A stretch of DNA of 64,000 nucleotides. Source: Komagataeibacter sp. FNDCR2 (GTDB lineage: Bacteria; Pseudomonadota; Alphaproteobacteria; Acetobacterales; Acetobacteraceae). Below, one piece after another: positions 52,101 through 60,620 of this stretch. The DNA lies in assembly GCF_021295395.1 (NCBI RefSeq), contig NZ_JAIWOU010000001.1, positions 313,001-377,000 on the forward strand, given 5' to 3'. The notes beneath the pieces were generated by a model, which had not been told where the DNA came from, ran no database searches, and worked only from the letters and a program-made list of their open reading frames with translations. Position 1 is the first letter of the stretch. Each line of letters begins with the position of its first letter. A program made the translations under genes and the position numbers.

Positions 52101-53801
52101 ATGGAAATTACAAATAAAAAATCTGCTACGGTTAAAGAACAGTCTTTCCGTTCCAGTAAGCCCTTGCGAAAAATGCGATGGCTCCTGCTCGGGGCGGCCG
52201 TGTTATCCGCCACCATGATGGGCGGCAGGCCCGTGGCGAAGGCCCAGAGCGCCGGTTCGGGTGTGTCGGGCTATCCCCTGCCCACAATCCATACCCAACA
52301 GGCCTACAGCCCGTTCGATACGTTTACATCGCGCTGGACCCGCGCCGATGCGCGCCAGATCAAGGCGCGATCCAGCCTTACCAACCCCACCGGCGGCAAC
52401 TCCCTGCCAGCCCGGCTGACAATGCCCAGTATTCCCGCCAATTTCCCCCAGACCAACCCCGATGTATGGGTATGGGATACATGGACACTGATTGACGCAC
52501 AGGCCAATCAGTTCAGCTATAACGGGTGGGAAGTCATCTTTTCCCTGACGGCCGACCCCAATGCGGGCTATACGTTCGATGACCGGCATGTGCATGCCCG
52601 TATCGGATTTTTCTATCGCAGGGCAGGAATTCCGGCTGCGTTGCGGCCACGCAATGGCGGGTGGATCTATGGGGGCCACCTGTTCCCCGATGGGTCCAGT
52701 GTGAAGGTGTTCGGCTCGACAACCCTGACGAATAACGCGGAATGGTCCGGTTCGACCCGACTGGTGCGCACGGGCGACAACCATGTAAGCGTGTTCTATA
52801 CGGCGCTGGGTTTCAACCGCACGGCGGATGGAACAAATATTACGCCGCCTGTCGCCATTATTTCAAAAGCGAACGGCACCATCCATGCGGATTTGCGGCA
52901 TGTATGGTTTACCGGTTTCAATAACCACACGCCCCTGTTGCAGCCTGATGGGGTTTATTACCAGACAGGGCAGCAGAACGAGTTCTATTCCTTCCGCGAT
53001 CCGTTCACGTTTGTGGACCCCGCCCATCCCGGTTACACCTTCATGGTGTTTGAGGGGAATACGGCAGGTGAGCGTGGCGCGCGCGACTGCACGGCGGCCG
53101 ATCTGGGCTACCGCCCCGGCGACCCCTATGCCGAAAACCTTGATGATGTCCTGAATTCGGGAGCGACCTACCAGAAAGCCAATATCGGGCTTGCGGTCGC
53201 CCTGAACAAATCATTGAGCAAATGGCGCTTTCTGCCGCCCCTTATTTCCGGCAACTGCGTCAATGACCAGACCGAGCGACCGCAGATATATATAAAGGAT
53301 GGTAAATACTATCTGTTTACCATAAGCCATCGTACCACCTTTGCCGCCGGGATTGACGGGCCGGATGGATCTTACGGGTTCGTGGGCAACGGTGTCCGCA
53401 GTGATTTCCAGCCCCTGAACTGGGGCAGCGGGCTTGTTCTGGGCAACCCGACCGACCTGAACCAGGCGGCCGGTTCCGATTTCGACCCCAACCCGTTGCA
53501 GAACCCGCGCGCATTCCAGTCGTACTCGCATTACGTGATGCCGGGCGGCCTGGTGGAATCGTTTATTGATACGGTCGAAAACCGCCGTGGCGGTGCGCTT
53601 TCGCCTACGGTCCAGATCAATATCAATGGCGCGAACACCGCGATCAACCTTGCATATGGGCGCAATGGTCTGGGCGGATATGGTGATATCCCCGCGAACC
53701 GGGCCGATGTGGATGTCGTTGCCTTCCTTCAGGATCTGCGTTCGGGCAATGACTCCAGCGTGACCAATCCCCTTGTCGCTCTTGCATCGCTGGGGCAATA
53801 A
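52101..53801 (+). CDS. lsdA: Levansucrase (GH68)
   Basis: This 566-residue secreted enzyme converts sucrose to levan, fructo-oligosaccharides and glucose. The signal segment is KMRWLLLGAAVLSATMMGG. Catalytic residues are visible: nucleophile Asp126 in VWDTW, transition-state Asp300 in SFRDPF, acid/base Glu392 in DQTERPQIY. All three are nine less than in G. diazotrophicus LsdA (135, 309, 401). Cys330 and Cys386 match the disulfide pair of that enzyme (339, 395) by the same offset. GGAGG lies before the ATG at 52101. It sits just downstream of the type II secretion genes, whose described role in Gluconacetobacter is to export this protein. Confidence 0.96.
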   Translation: MEITNKKSATVKEQSFRSSKPLRKMRWLLLGAAVLSATMMGGRPVAKAQSAGSGVSGYPLPTIHTQQAYSPFDTFTSRWTRADARQIKARSSLTNPTGGNSLPARLTMPSIPANFPQTNPDVWVWDTWTLIDAQANQFSYNGWEVIFSLTADPNAGYTFDDRHVHARIGFFYRRAGIPAALRPRNGGWIYGGHLFPDGSSVKVFGSTTLTNNAEWSGSTRLVRTGDNHVSVFYTALGFNRTADGTNITPPVAIISKANGTIHADLRHVWFTGFNNHTPLLQPDGVYYQTGQQNEFYSFRDPFTFVDPAHPGYTFMVFEGNTAGERGARDCTAADLGYRPGDPYAENLDDVLNSGATYQKANIGLAVALNKSLSKWRFLPPLISGNCVNDQTERPQIYIKDGKYYLFTISHRTTFAAGIDGPDGSYGFVGNGVRSDFQPLNWGSGLVLGNPTDLNQAAGSDFDPNPLQNPRAFQSYSHYVMPGGLVESFIDTVENRRGGALSPTVQININGANTAINLAYGRNGLGGYGDIPANRADVDVVAFLQDLRSGNDSSVTNPLVALASLGQ

Positions 53802-53829
53802 TGTTTCTTGAAATGATCGGGTAGAGTCA

Positions 53830-55446
53830 TTGATAAAGAAATGGGTGATGGGCATGTCTCTTTTCTGCGCTGCGATGACGGGATCAGGCATGGCAGCGCA
53901 GAAAGCCGACGCCGCACAGGATGCGGCGCAATCGGGTGGAACACCCCAGTGGCGCCCCTTATTACATTATACACCGCATAAATACTGGATGAATGACCCG
54001 AATGGACCTGTTTTTTATAAAGGGGTCTATCATCTTTTTTATCAGTACAACCCCATGGCGGCTGAATGGGGCAATATGTCCTGGGGGCATGCCACCAGTA
54101 CGGACCTGCTGCATTGGCACGAACATGAAGTCGCCATGGCGTCCCGTCATGACAGGGACATTTTTTCCGGATCGGTCGTGATCGACCGCAATAATACATC
54201 TGGATTGGGCACGGCGGAAAACCCGGCAATGGTGGCGCTCTACACCAGCGTGTTCAAGGCTGGCACCGGCCACAGGCCGGGCATTCAGGCGCAGTCCCTG
54301 GCCTACAGCCTTGATGGCGGTTCCACATGGCGGATGTATCAAAAAGACCCGGTACTGACACTTTCCCCCGATTCAATGCAGTTTCGTGACCCCGGTGTGA
54401 GCTGGTATGAGCCGGGGGGATACTGGGTCATGACAACGGTCGTGGCGGACGCGCCTGTCATCAAGCTTTACAGATCCGACAACCTGATCGACTGGACGTT
54501 CCTGAGCGATTTTGGCCCGGCGGGTTTCATACGGCCCGGCATGCTGTGGGAAATGCCGACCCTGTTCAGCCTGCCGCTGGATGGCGATCCGTCGCGACGG
54601 AAATGGATCATGATGGTTGGCGTGAACCCGTGGAGCATCGCGGGCGGATCAGGAACCGCCTATTTTGTCGGGTCGTTTGATGGCCGGACATTCCATGCGG
54701 AGGACCTGCCCCCGGACGGATCTGATCCTTCCTTATATGACTGGGCCGATCACGGGGCTGACCATTACGCGGCCATGCTGTTTTCCGACCGGCCGGGCAG
54801 CGCGCCACTTACCATCGGCTGGATGAATAACTGGGATTACGCGAACACGGTTCCAACCGAACCATGGAAAGGCCAGATGACCCTGCCCATGACGCTCGCA
54901 TTGAAATCCATCGACAGCCGCCCCCGGATCTGCTTTACGCCCGATGCCCATTACACCGCATTGGTGGCCGGTCGCCGGGCCTATTCATTCAATGCGACAC
55001 GCCTGTCCGCCGAGCGGCGGATACTGCCTGACAGCACACGCGGCGAGGTGCTGGATATTGACCTGCAAATACATGGGAAAGGCGCGCGTACAGCCGGTAT
55101 CATCCTGCGTGCCTCGCCCGATGAGAAGACGGGCACGCGGATTGTCTATGATTTTGAGCATCATACCCTGTCGGTGGACAGAGCCCGCTCGGGGCGGACA
55201 GATTTCTCCCCGCGCTTCAGCGCTCAGCACATAGTCAACATGCCGCATGCATCAAGTATATCGGTGCATATTATTGTGGACCGGAATTCGGTCGAGGTTC
55301 TGGCATTGGAAGGTTCGGTCGTCATCACGGACCTGATTTTTCCCCCGGCGGATGCGGATCATGTGATCGCCTTTGCCGAGGGCGGTAGCGCCGAATTTAC
55401 AAAATTGCAGGTTACGCCGCTCGATGACCACGGCACACATGATTAG
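53830..55446 (+). CDS. lsdB: Exo-levanase (GH32)
   Basis: This 538-residue exported enzyme releases fructose from levan. GH32 motifs are present: WMNDPNG with nucleophile Asp56, QFRDPG with Asp187, and WEMPTLF with acid/base Glu241; GH32 enzymes more often read ECP at that site. A C-terminal beta-sandwich follows (SISVHIIVDRNSVEVLALEG). A signal peptide covers about the first 28 residues. A TTG at 53830 is taken as start because it keeps the basic IKKW before the hydrophobic core; an ATG at 53848 is possible. It follows lsdA by 28 bases, so the pair forms an operon for making and degrading levan. Confidence 0.94.
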   Translation: MIKKWVMGMSLFCAAMTGSGMAAQKADAAQDAAQSGGTPQWRPLLHYTPHKYWMNDPNGPVFYKGVYHLFYQYNPMAAEWGNMSWGHATSTDLLHWHEHEVAMASRHDRDIFSGSVVIDRNNTSGLGTAENPAMVALYTSVFKAGTGHRPGIQAQSLAYSLDGGSTWRMYQKDPVLTLSPDSMQFRDPGVSWYEPGGYWVMTTVVADAPVIKLYRSDNLIDWTFLSDFGPAGFIRPGMLWEMPTLFSLPLDGDPSRRKWIMMVGVNPWSIAGGSGTAYFVGSFDGRTFHAEDLPPDGSDPSLYDWADHGADHYAAMLFSDRPGSAPLTIGWMNNWDYANTVPTEPWKGQMTLPMTLALKSIDSRPRICFTPDAHYTALVAGRRAYSFNATRLSAERRILPDSTRGEVLDIDLQIHGKGARTAGIILRASPDEKTGTRIVYDFEHHTLSVDRARSGRTDFSPRFSAQHIVNMPHASSISVHIIVDRNSVEVLALEGSVVITDLIFPPADADHVIAFAEGGSAEFTKLQVTPLDDHGTHD

Positions 55447-55538
55447 CCAGTATTGATGCTGTTTGGACTTGGTTATTTTACAAAAAAGAAAAACCCGTTG
55501 TAAAGGAACGACGGTAGAATAGTCGTTTACTTTCCGCC

Positions 55539-55579
55539 ATATTCCAGTATCTGGTTCATGTTGATTGATATTGGAATAT
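55539..55579. terminator. Long inverted repeat between convergent lsdB and porin genes
   Basis: Two 13-base arms, ATATTCCAGTATC (55539-55551) and GATATTGGAATAT (55567-55579), pair with one mismatch around a 15-base loop. It lies in the 166-base gap between convergent genes and is A+T-rich, so it may terminate both transcripts. A weaker six-base stem (AACGAC/GTCGTT) lies at 55507-55527, followed by TTACTTT. Confidence 0.5.
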
Positions 55580-55612
55580 AGCGGAATTACTGTATGATTA
55601 CTGATATATGGG

Positions 55613-57262
55613 TTAGAATGTAATATTGCTGTGCAGGCCGAAGATCGCTTCATCCCCCACGCGACGCAGGCCGGTCCAGTCCGGCGTGCCGCCTGAAGGG
55701 TGCCACACATACTGGAAGTCCGGCTGCATCACCATCCATGGCGTCACCTGCGCCTGATAGGTCAGTTCCAGGTGGTTTTCATTGCCCTGCACCATCGTCT
55801 GGCTGTCCCGGTCGAACTGGCGCAGTCCCGAACTGGCGCGGCCGATGCCCCAGCCCAGCCCGATCGTGTCGTTGTCCCGCCCCCTGAACGGGGCCTTGAG
55901 GTTGATGCCCGCATCGATGGCGAAGCTGATCTGGTTACGGTCGCCGCCATTGCCCGTGGCGCGCGCGAACACACCCACCGAGCGGGGGGAAGTGAGCGAG
56001 GGCCGCCAGATCATCTGGTCGATGATGCCATAGACCATCCAGTTGCCCCGGTCCCAGCGCGGCGTCAGGTCGGACTGCGTGGGGCTGGCGGCCAGTGTGG
56101 CGGCCCCCAGCGAGCCGCCATGCTGGTTGTAGCGGTAATCGGGGAATTTGGCCGTATCGTAATACCCGCCCAGCTTGTAGATGCCCGGCAGGCCGGGGTT
56201 CTTTGTCGTGTTGGTCATGTCGGCGGGCTGGGGATTGAGCGCGTATTGCAGTTCGGTGATCAGCAGCGCGCCGTTGCCCATGTTGAACTGCGTGCCGCTG
56301 CCATCGTTGGTGGTCTGGCTGGTCGGGTCGGGATTATAGCCGCTGATGGAGCCGGTGGCCTGCTGGATGGGAATGGAGTTGTAGCGGTTGCCCGGGGGGT
56401 TGTCGTCGGCTGCGGCGAACATGAAGGTGAACTTCTCGCTGGGCCGGTAGCGGATGCGGATGGCGGGGGACGACAGCGGCCATGACGGGCCGCCGCCATA
56501 CAGGTTGACCGAAGGCGCCATGGGCCAGCCGAAATTGGCGTTGAGGTAAAGCGAGGCGTAATCGCTGATCAGGAATTCGGTATCCAGATCCTGCTGCCCG
56601 ATCTTTACATCCAGCTTTCCGTTCAGGAAGGACTGCTGGTACCACAGCTCGAACAGGCGGGTGGAGCGATCGGCCTCGAACCCGCTGACGGGGTTGAAAT
56701 TGGCCAGATGATCCTGCGAGATCGAGCGCCCGCGTGTCTGGAGCGCGCTGACATTGAACAGGCCCCCCCTGAGCCCGAACAGCTTCTCGGTATCGACGGT
56801 CAGGGTGGGCATGGTCACGCCATCATAGGACGGGCCGGTGCCCGATCCGCCCGCGCCATCATTGCCCGATGCCGAACCGCCGGTGCCATTGCCCCAGACT
56901 TCGTCCACTTCCTGAATATCGAAAGTAATGCCGTGTTTATACAGCCATGGGCGCGCGCCACCCATGTCGCCCAGAAGATTGCCGCTGGTGTCCAGCTTGC
57001 CGTCGCCAGCTTCCTGTTCTTCCTTGGCGGCCTGGGCGCGTTCTGAATCCCGCAAGGTCGCGGGGTCGGTTTCATTGAGCAGGGGGGTCGAATTACCCAG
57101 TCGCGCCCGGTCTTCCTCAATCTGGGTCTGGGCATGGCCCGTTTCGGAAAGCACCAGCCCGAAACACAACATGCACGACCCGCAGCAAAGCCGGATCATG
57201 CTGTTGAAAGGCCGGTCTTTCCACGATGGCGCACACAGAGTGGACCCGCTAATGGCTTGCAT
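55613..57262 (-). CDS. OprB-type carbohydrate-selective porin
   Basis: This 549-residue outer-membrane protein has a long signal region (core LCCGSCMLCFGLVLSETGHA) and a central soluble N-terminal part. The OprB barrel follows: RGGLFNVSALQTRGRSISQD, FELWYQQSFLNGKLDVKIGQ, DLDTEFLISDYASLYLNANF, PAIRIRYRPSEKFTFMFAAA and LELTYQAQVTPWMVMQPDFQ; its last residues HSNITF end in Phe. OprB-type porins admit sugars, which suits the neighbouring levan genes: fructose released outside would need uptake. The ATG at 57262 follows AGG; the preceding GTG is an alternative. The Asn/Gly-rich insert GNGTGGSASGNDGAGGSGTG near residues 120-140 is notable. Confidence 0.88.
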   Translation of the reverse strand: MQAISGSTLCAPSWKDRPFNSMIRLCCGSCMLCFGLVLSETGHAQTQIEEDRARLGNSTPLLNETDPATLRDSERAQAAKEEQEAGDGKLDTSGNLLGDMGGARPWLYKHGITFDIQEVDEVWGNGTGGSASGNDGAGGSGTGPSYDGVTMPTLTVDTEKLFGLRGGLFNVSALQTRGRSISQDHLANFNPVSGFEADRSTRLFELWYQQSFLNGKLDVKIGQQDLDTEFLISDYASLYLNANFGWPMAPSVNLYGGGPSWPLSSPAIRIRYRPSEKFTFMFAAADDNPPGNRYNSIPIQQATGSISGYNPDPTSQTTNDGSGTQFNMGNGALLITELQYALNPQPADMTNTTKNPGLPGIYKLGGYYDTAKFPDYRYNQHGGSLGAATLAASPTQSDLTPRWDRGNWMVYGIIDQMIWRPSLTSPRSVGVFARATGNGGDRNQISFAIDAGINLKAPFRGRDNDTIGLGWGIGRASSGLRQFDRDSQTMVQGNENHLELTYQAQVTPWMVMQPDFQYVWHPSGGTPDWTGLRRVGDEAIFGLHSNITF

Positions 57263-57294
57263 CACGCACCTATGAAATTAATAATCGGTATCAT

Positions 57295-57309
57295 TGATAT
57301 TAATTATCA
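57295..57309. promoter_or_regulatory. Palindrome in the porin promoter region
   Basis: TGATATTAATTATCA is a five-base inverted repeat around TTAAT, 33 bases before the porin start, in a strongly A+T-rich stretch. It could be an operator or part of the promoter. The low-complexity composition makes chance likely. Confidence 0.25.
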
Positions 57310-57532
57310 GTTATGCGGCAACCTTTTCGCGGTCAAGTGATTTTGCAAGTCTTTCGCAATAAGAGCCCGCATCTGAAATCTGAAAATCAGGTTTGTGACG
57401 AAAATGCCACATATGCTGGGGCAGGGCTGTGGGGAAAGGGGTATTTCACCTCACTTCGCGCCTCACTTCGTGCCGCTTCTCTGAAACAGCTTCCGGTGGT
57501 ACCATGGCCCAAGCAGGATAAGGTGGAACGGG

Positions 57533-57874
57533 ATGCCCCGACAGAAACAGCCGGCGAAGGAAGCCGCCAGTTGTCATCATTGCACGCCGGAGCCCGAGGC
57601 CAGAAAGGTCGAGCAGCCGCACAAGAAGGCACTGGTCAACCGTATCCGCAGGATCGAGGGGCAGGTCGGTGGTGTTCTGAACATGGTCGAGGATGATCGC
57701 TACTGTGTCGATATCCTGACCCAGATTTCGGCGGTGAAATCCGCGCTGGACGGGGTGGCGATCCAGATTCTGTCCACCCATGTCAGTGGATGCGTGCGCA
57801 AGGCGGTCATGGAAGATGGGGGCAGCACCGAGATCAACGAAATTCTGGGTCTCATACGCAAGATGATACGATGA
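57533..57874 (+). CDS. csoR: Copper-sensing CsoR-type repressor
   Basis: This 113-residue all-helical repressor of the CsoR/RcnR family has NRIRRIEGQVGGVLNMVEDD and the ligand set Cys58 (DRYCVD), His83 and Cys87 (STHVSGC). A Cys-His-Cys set marks copper(I) sensors; RcnR-type nickel sensors have His-Cys-His. Copper binding releases operator DNA. An extra N-terminal CHHC (residues 14-17) may add metal affinity. Two 17-base operators with the usual ATACC...GGGTAT form lie downstream, before copZ and before the His/Cys-rich protein gene. No such site is evident before csoR itself. Confidence 0.88.
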   Translation: MPRQKQPAKEAASCHHCTPEPEARKVEQPHKKALVNRIRRIEGQVGGVLNMVEDDRYCVDILTQISAVKSALDGVAIQILSTHVSGCVRKAVMEDGGSTEINEILGLIRKMIR

Positions 57875-57960
57875 ACCGCAGGACGCACCCGGCAGGCCCG
57901 GTACATCAATCCGGTACATAAATGTTGCATATCCCCACGGCAATGATATCGGATTATGAT

Positions 57961-57977
57961 ATACCTATATAGGGTAT
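57961..57977. promoter_or_regulatory. Probable CsoR operator before copZ
   Basis: ATACCTATATAGGGTAT has inverted ATACC/GGTAT arms with the layout of known CsoR operators. It lies about 95 bases before the copZ start and overlaps a TATATA stretch that could be the -10 box, which would suit repression. It is an imperfect match compared with the second site at 58317. Confidence 0.65.
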
Positions 57978-58070
57978 GGACGCATCCTTTCGGCCTCCAT
58001 GGTGTTTGAGCGGTTCCGGTGCCGCTGGTCACGCAGGGCGCGCGAAGGTGGGTGGAAAAGGAATATGATA

Positions 58071-58280
58071 ATGGCAAGCACGGCACACCTAACGGTTGAA
58101 GGCATGTCCTGTGGCGGATGTTCGAGCAAACTCAAGGCGGCGCTGGAGGCTGTTCCCGGTGTCTCCGCGGTTGAGGTGCTGCTGGAGGGGGGAAAGGTGA
58201 CGGTGGAGTACGATCCCGATACCGTCGATGTGTCCCGGCTGGTCAATACGGTTGAGGATACCGGCTTCGACGTTGTCTGA
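58071..58280 (+). CDS. copZ: CopZ-type copper chaperone
   Basis: This 69-residue heavy-metal-associated domain has the copper motif GMSCGGC (Cys14, Cys17) in VEGMSCGGCSSKL and the typical ferredoxin-like fold with VTVEYDPDTVDVSRLVNTVE. It shuttles copper(I) in the cytoplasm. AGGA lies eight bases before the ATG at 58071. No CopA-type P-type ATPase is adjacent, so its partner pump must be encoded elsewhere. Confidence 0.9.
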   Translation: MASTAHLTVEGMSCGGCSSKLKAALEAVPGVSAVEVLLEGGKVTVEYDPDTVDVSRLVNTVEDTGFDVV

Positions 58281-58316
58281 CGACACGGCCCATACCGGGA
58301 AAAAACACTTTCCATC

Positions 58317-58333
58317 ATACCCCCAAAGGGTAT
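58317..58333. promoter_or_regulatory. Probable CsoR operator before the copper-exported-protein operon
   Basis: ATACCCCCAAAGGGTAT has perfect six-base arms ATACCC/GGGTAT around CCAAA, nearly the same as copper-operon operators described for CsoR in Bacillus. It lies about 48 bases before the gene at 58382 and just downstream of copZ. Confidence 0.75.
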
Positions 58334-58381
58334 AATGGCCGTCATGTCTGGATGTGGTTCATCTGTGCACGGGAGCCCTGA

Positions 58382-58753
58382 ATGGTCAGGACGCATGGCC
58401 GGATACTGATTGGTTTCCTGGCCTGCCTGCTCATGCAGGCGGGGCTGCTGATCAGTGCCTTCCCTGTGTCGGCGCAGGCCCACTCCCATCCCGCCATGGC
58501 GGGGTGTCACGACATGGCCCCGACGCATTGCACGCCGTCCCCTCATGTCGTGCCTGTGGGGCACGCGCATCATCAGGATCCGTGCTGCCATGTCCATCTC
58601 TGCGCATCCGACCTGTCATCTCCCGCGCCAGTCCAGCGGCTGGGCCAGCCGCCGGGTGTGAATACGCAGGCGTTCGGGTTCCACGAACAGGTGCGTCCCG
58701 TCGGGGGTGACTGGCTGCCCCCCCTGCGTCCCCCAAAATTCCGGAATGGCTGA
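58382..58753 (+). CDS. His/Cys-rich exported copper-island protein
   Basis: This 123-residue protein has a signal peptide (RILIGFLACLLMQAGLLISA, cleavage about SAQA) and a mature part crowded with metal ligands: AHSHPAMAGCHDM, HAHHQDPCCHVHLC. It probably binds periplasmic copper. GGAG lies seven bases before the ATG. It follows the CsoR operator and precedes copA by 79 bases, so all three genes downstream could be one copper-induced unit. I do not know a family name. Confidence 0.7.
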   Translation: MVRTHGRILIGFLACLLMQAGLLISAFPVSAQAHSHPAMAGCHDMAPTHCTPSPHVVPVGHAHHQDPCCHVHLCASDLSSPAPVQRLGQPPGVNTQAFGFHEQVRPVGGDWLPPLRPPKFRNG

Positions 58754-58832
58754 AGGGCCACAGGCCCCGCATCGCGCCGCGCTGTCCCACGTTGGATAGT
58801 GTTTTCGCCAGCTTTATTTCCGGATTTTTCAT

Positions 58833-60620
58833 ATGTTCATACCGTCTCGTATCCGGGGCGGCCTGACACGTCGCCGTTTTGTCACGGGCCTTGGGGCCGG
58901 TGGCGTGATGGCTGCCTTGCCCTGTCCATCGCGTGCCAGCCGGGTTGTGTCCGGTACCGTGCCGCCTGCGTCCAGTGCATTGTGGAACATGAGTGTCAGC
59001 CGAAACCGCGTGGAAATCGAACACAAGGTTCTTCACCCAGCCTGTATGGGGGGGAGTGTTCCCGGGCCCATCCTGCGGTGGCGGCAGGGGGATACGGTCA
59101 CCATCAACGTGACCAACACCCTTCGTGACGAGGACACGTCCATCCACTGGCACGGTATCCGCCTGCCAGCGAACATGGATGGCGTGCCGGGCCTGAGTTT
59201 TACCGGAATTCAGCCCGGTGAGACATTTACCTACCGCTTTCCCGTCCGCCAGAGTGGAACCTACTGGTACCACAGCCATTCCGGCATGCAGGAGGCGCAG
59301 GGGCTTTACGGCGGCATCGTGATCGACCCTGCACAGGCGGATCCCAATGCGTGTGAGCGCGATTACGTCATCCTGCTGTCCGAATGGACGGATGTCTCCC
59401 CCGCGGACATCATGAACAACCTCAAGATGCAGGACGACTATTACGTCTTCCGCCAGCGTACAGCGGCCTCTTTCCCGCGTGAGGCCCGTGCCGCCGGAAG
59501 CGCCATGGCCGCCCTCAGGGACCGTCTGGCCTGGTCACGCATGCGCATGGCCGCCACCGACATCGCTGATGTCACGGGTATCATCTACACCTATCTGCTC
59601 AACGGCCATGCGCCGGACATGAACTGGAATGGCCTGTTCCGCCCCGGTGAGAAGGTGCGCCTGCGGTTCATCAACGGATCCTCCATGACCTTTTTCGATG
59701 TCCGAATTCCGGGCCTTGAGATGCTGGTGGTGCAGGCGGATGGCAATGATATCGAGCCGGTGCCGGTGGATGAATTCCGCATCGGGGTGGCGGAAACCTA
59801 TGATGTAATCGTCCAGCCCATGGATAACCGGGCCTATAGCATTTTTGCCCAGAGCGAGGACCGCACCGGCTATGCGCGCGGCACGCTTGCGCCGCGCGAG
59901 GGCATGGCCGGTCCCATCCCGCCCATGGATCCCCGCCCGGTACGCACCATGGTCGATATGGGCATGGGGAACATGAAGCCGGGCGAAAGCATGAAGGGCA
60001 TGGATATGTCCGACATGAAACCGGATGATGACATGGCGGGAATGGACATGAAGGACATGGATATGTCCCACATGTCCTCCATGGATCACCCGCCGATGGA
60101 GGTGGATGACCCCGGCCCGCCGCCGCTGAATGTCGAAAACCAGAATGTCGCGAAAATGCCCGTGGACCGTCTCGGCAGCCCCGGCGACGGGCTGGAGGCC
60201 AACGGCCGTCGTGTCCTGAACTACCGCCAGCTTCGCGCCATTCGCCCCGGGGCGGACCAGCGCCCGCCCACGCGGGAGATCATCCTGCATCTGACCGGAA
60301 ACATGGAGCGGTATATCTGGGGCTTCAACGGGCGGAAATTTTCCGAATCAGGGCCGATCCGCCTCCGCAGGGACGAGCGGGTGCGCTTTACCCTCATCAA
60401 CGACACGATGATGGAACACCCCATTCACCTGCATGGCCTGTGGAGTGAACTGGAGAACGGGCAGGGCGCGTATCGCCCATACAAGCATACGCTCATTTCC
60501 CAGCCCGGCTCGCGCATGAGCTATCTGGTCACGGCCGATGTACCGGGCATGTGGGCCTATCACTGCCATCTCATGCTTCATATGGAGCTGGGCATGTTCC
60601 GCACGGTTATCGTGGCATGA
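58833..60620 (+). CDS. copA: Periplasmic copper-resistance multicopper oxidase CopA
   Basis: This 595-residue protein is exported by the Tat route (TRRRFVTG signal at residues 12-19). The three cupredoxin domains carry the copper-binding His clusters: DTSIHWHGIRLP, GTYWYHSHSGMQ, HPIHLHGLWSE and HCHLMLHMELGMF. A Met-rich segment of about 50 residues (about 380-425, with MDMSDMKPDDDMAGMDM and MKDMDMSHMSSMD) is the copper-storing region of CopA/PcoA. It oxidises or sequesters periplasmic copper(I). The name copA here means the multicopper oxidase, not the ATPase. Confidence 0.93.
   Translation: MFIPSRIRGGLTRRRFVTGLGAGGVMAALPCPSRASRVVSGTVPPASSALWNMSVSRNRVEIEHKVLHPACMGGSVPGPILRWRQGDTVTINVTNTLRDEDTSIHWHGIRLPANMDGVPGLSFTGIQPGETFTYRFPVRQSGTYWYHSHSGMQEAQGLYGGIVIDPAQADPNACERDYVILLSEWTDVSPADIMNNLKMQDDYYVFRQRTAASFPREARAAGSAMAALRDRLAWSRMRMAATDIADVTGIIYTYLLNGHAPDMNWNGLFRPGEKVRLRFINGSSMTFFDVRIPGLEMLVVQADGNDIEPVPVDEFRIGVAETYDVIVQPMDNRAYSIFAQSEDRTGYARGTLAPREGMAGPIPPMDPRPVRTMVDMGMGNMKPGESMKGMDMSDMKPDDDMAGMDMKDMDMSHMSSMDHPPMEVDDPGPPPLNVENQNVAKMPVDRLGSPGDGLEANGRRVLNYRQLRAIRPGADQRPPTREIILHLTGNMERYIWGFNGRKFSESGPIRLRRDERVRFTLINDTMMEHPIHLHGLWSELENGQGAYRPYKHTLISQPGSRMSYLVTADVPGMWAYHCHLMLHMELGMFRTVIVA

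Noticed and set aside
57282-57309. Possible Fur box before the porin gene
   Set aside because: The A+T-rich sequence has some Fur-like character, but it does not align well with the 19-base consensus; only a weak palindrome is reported.
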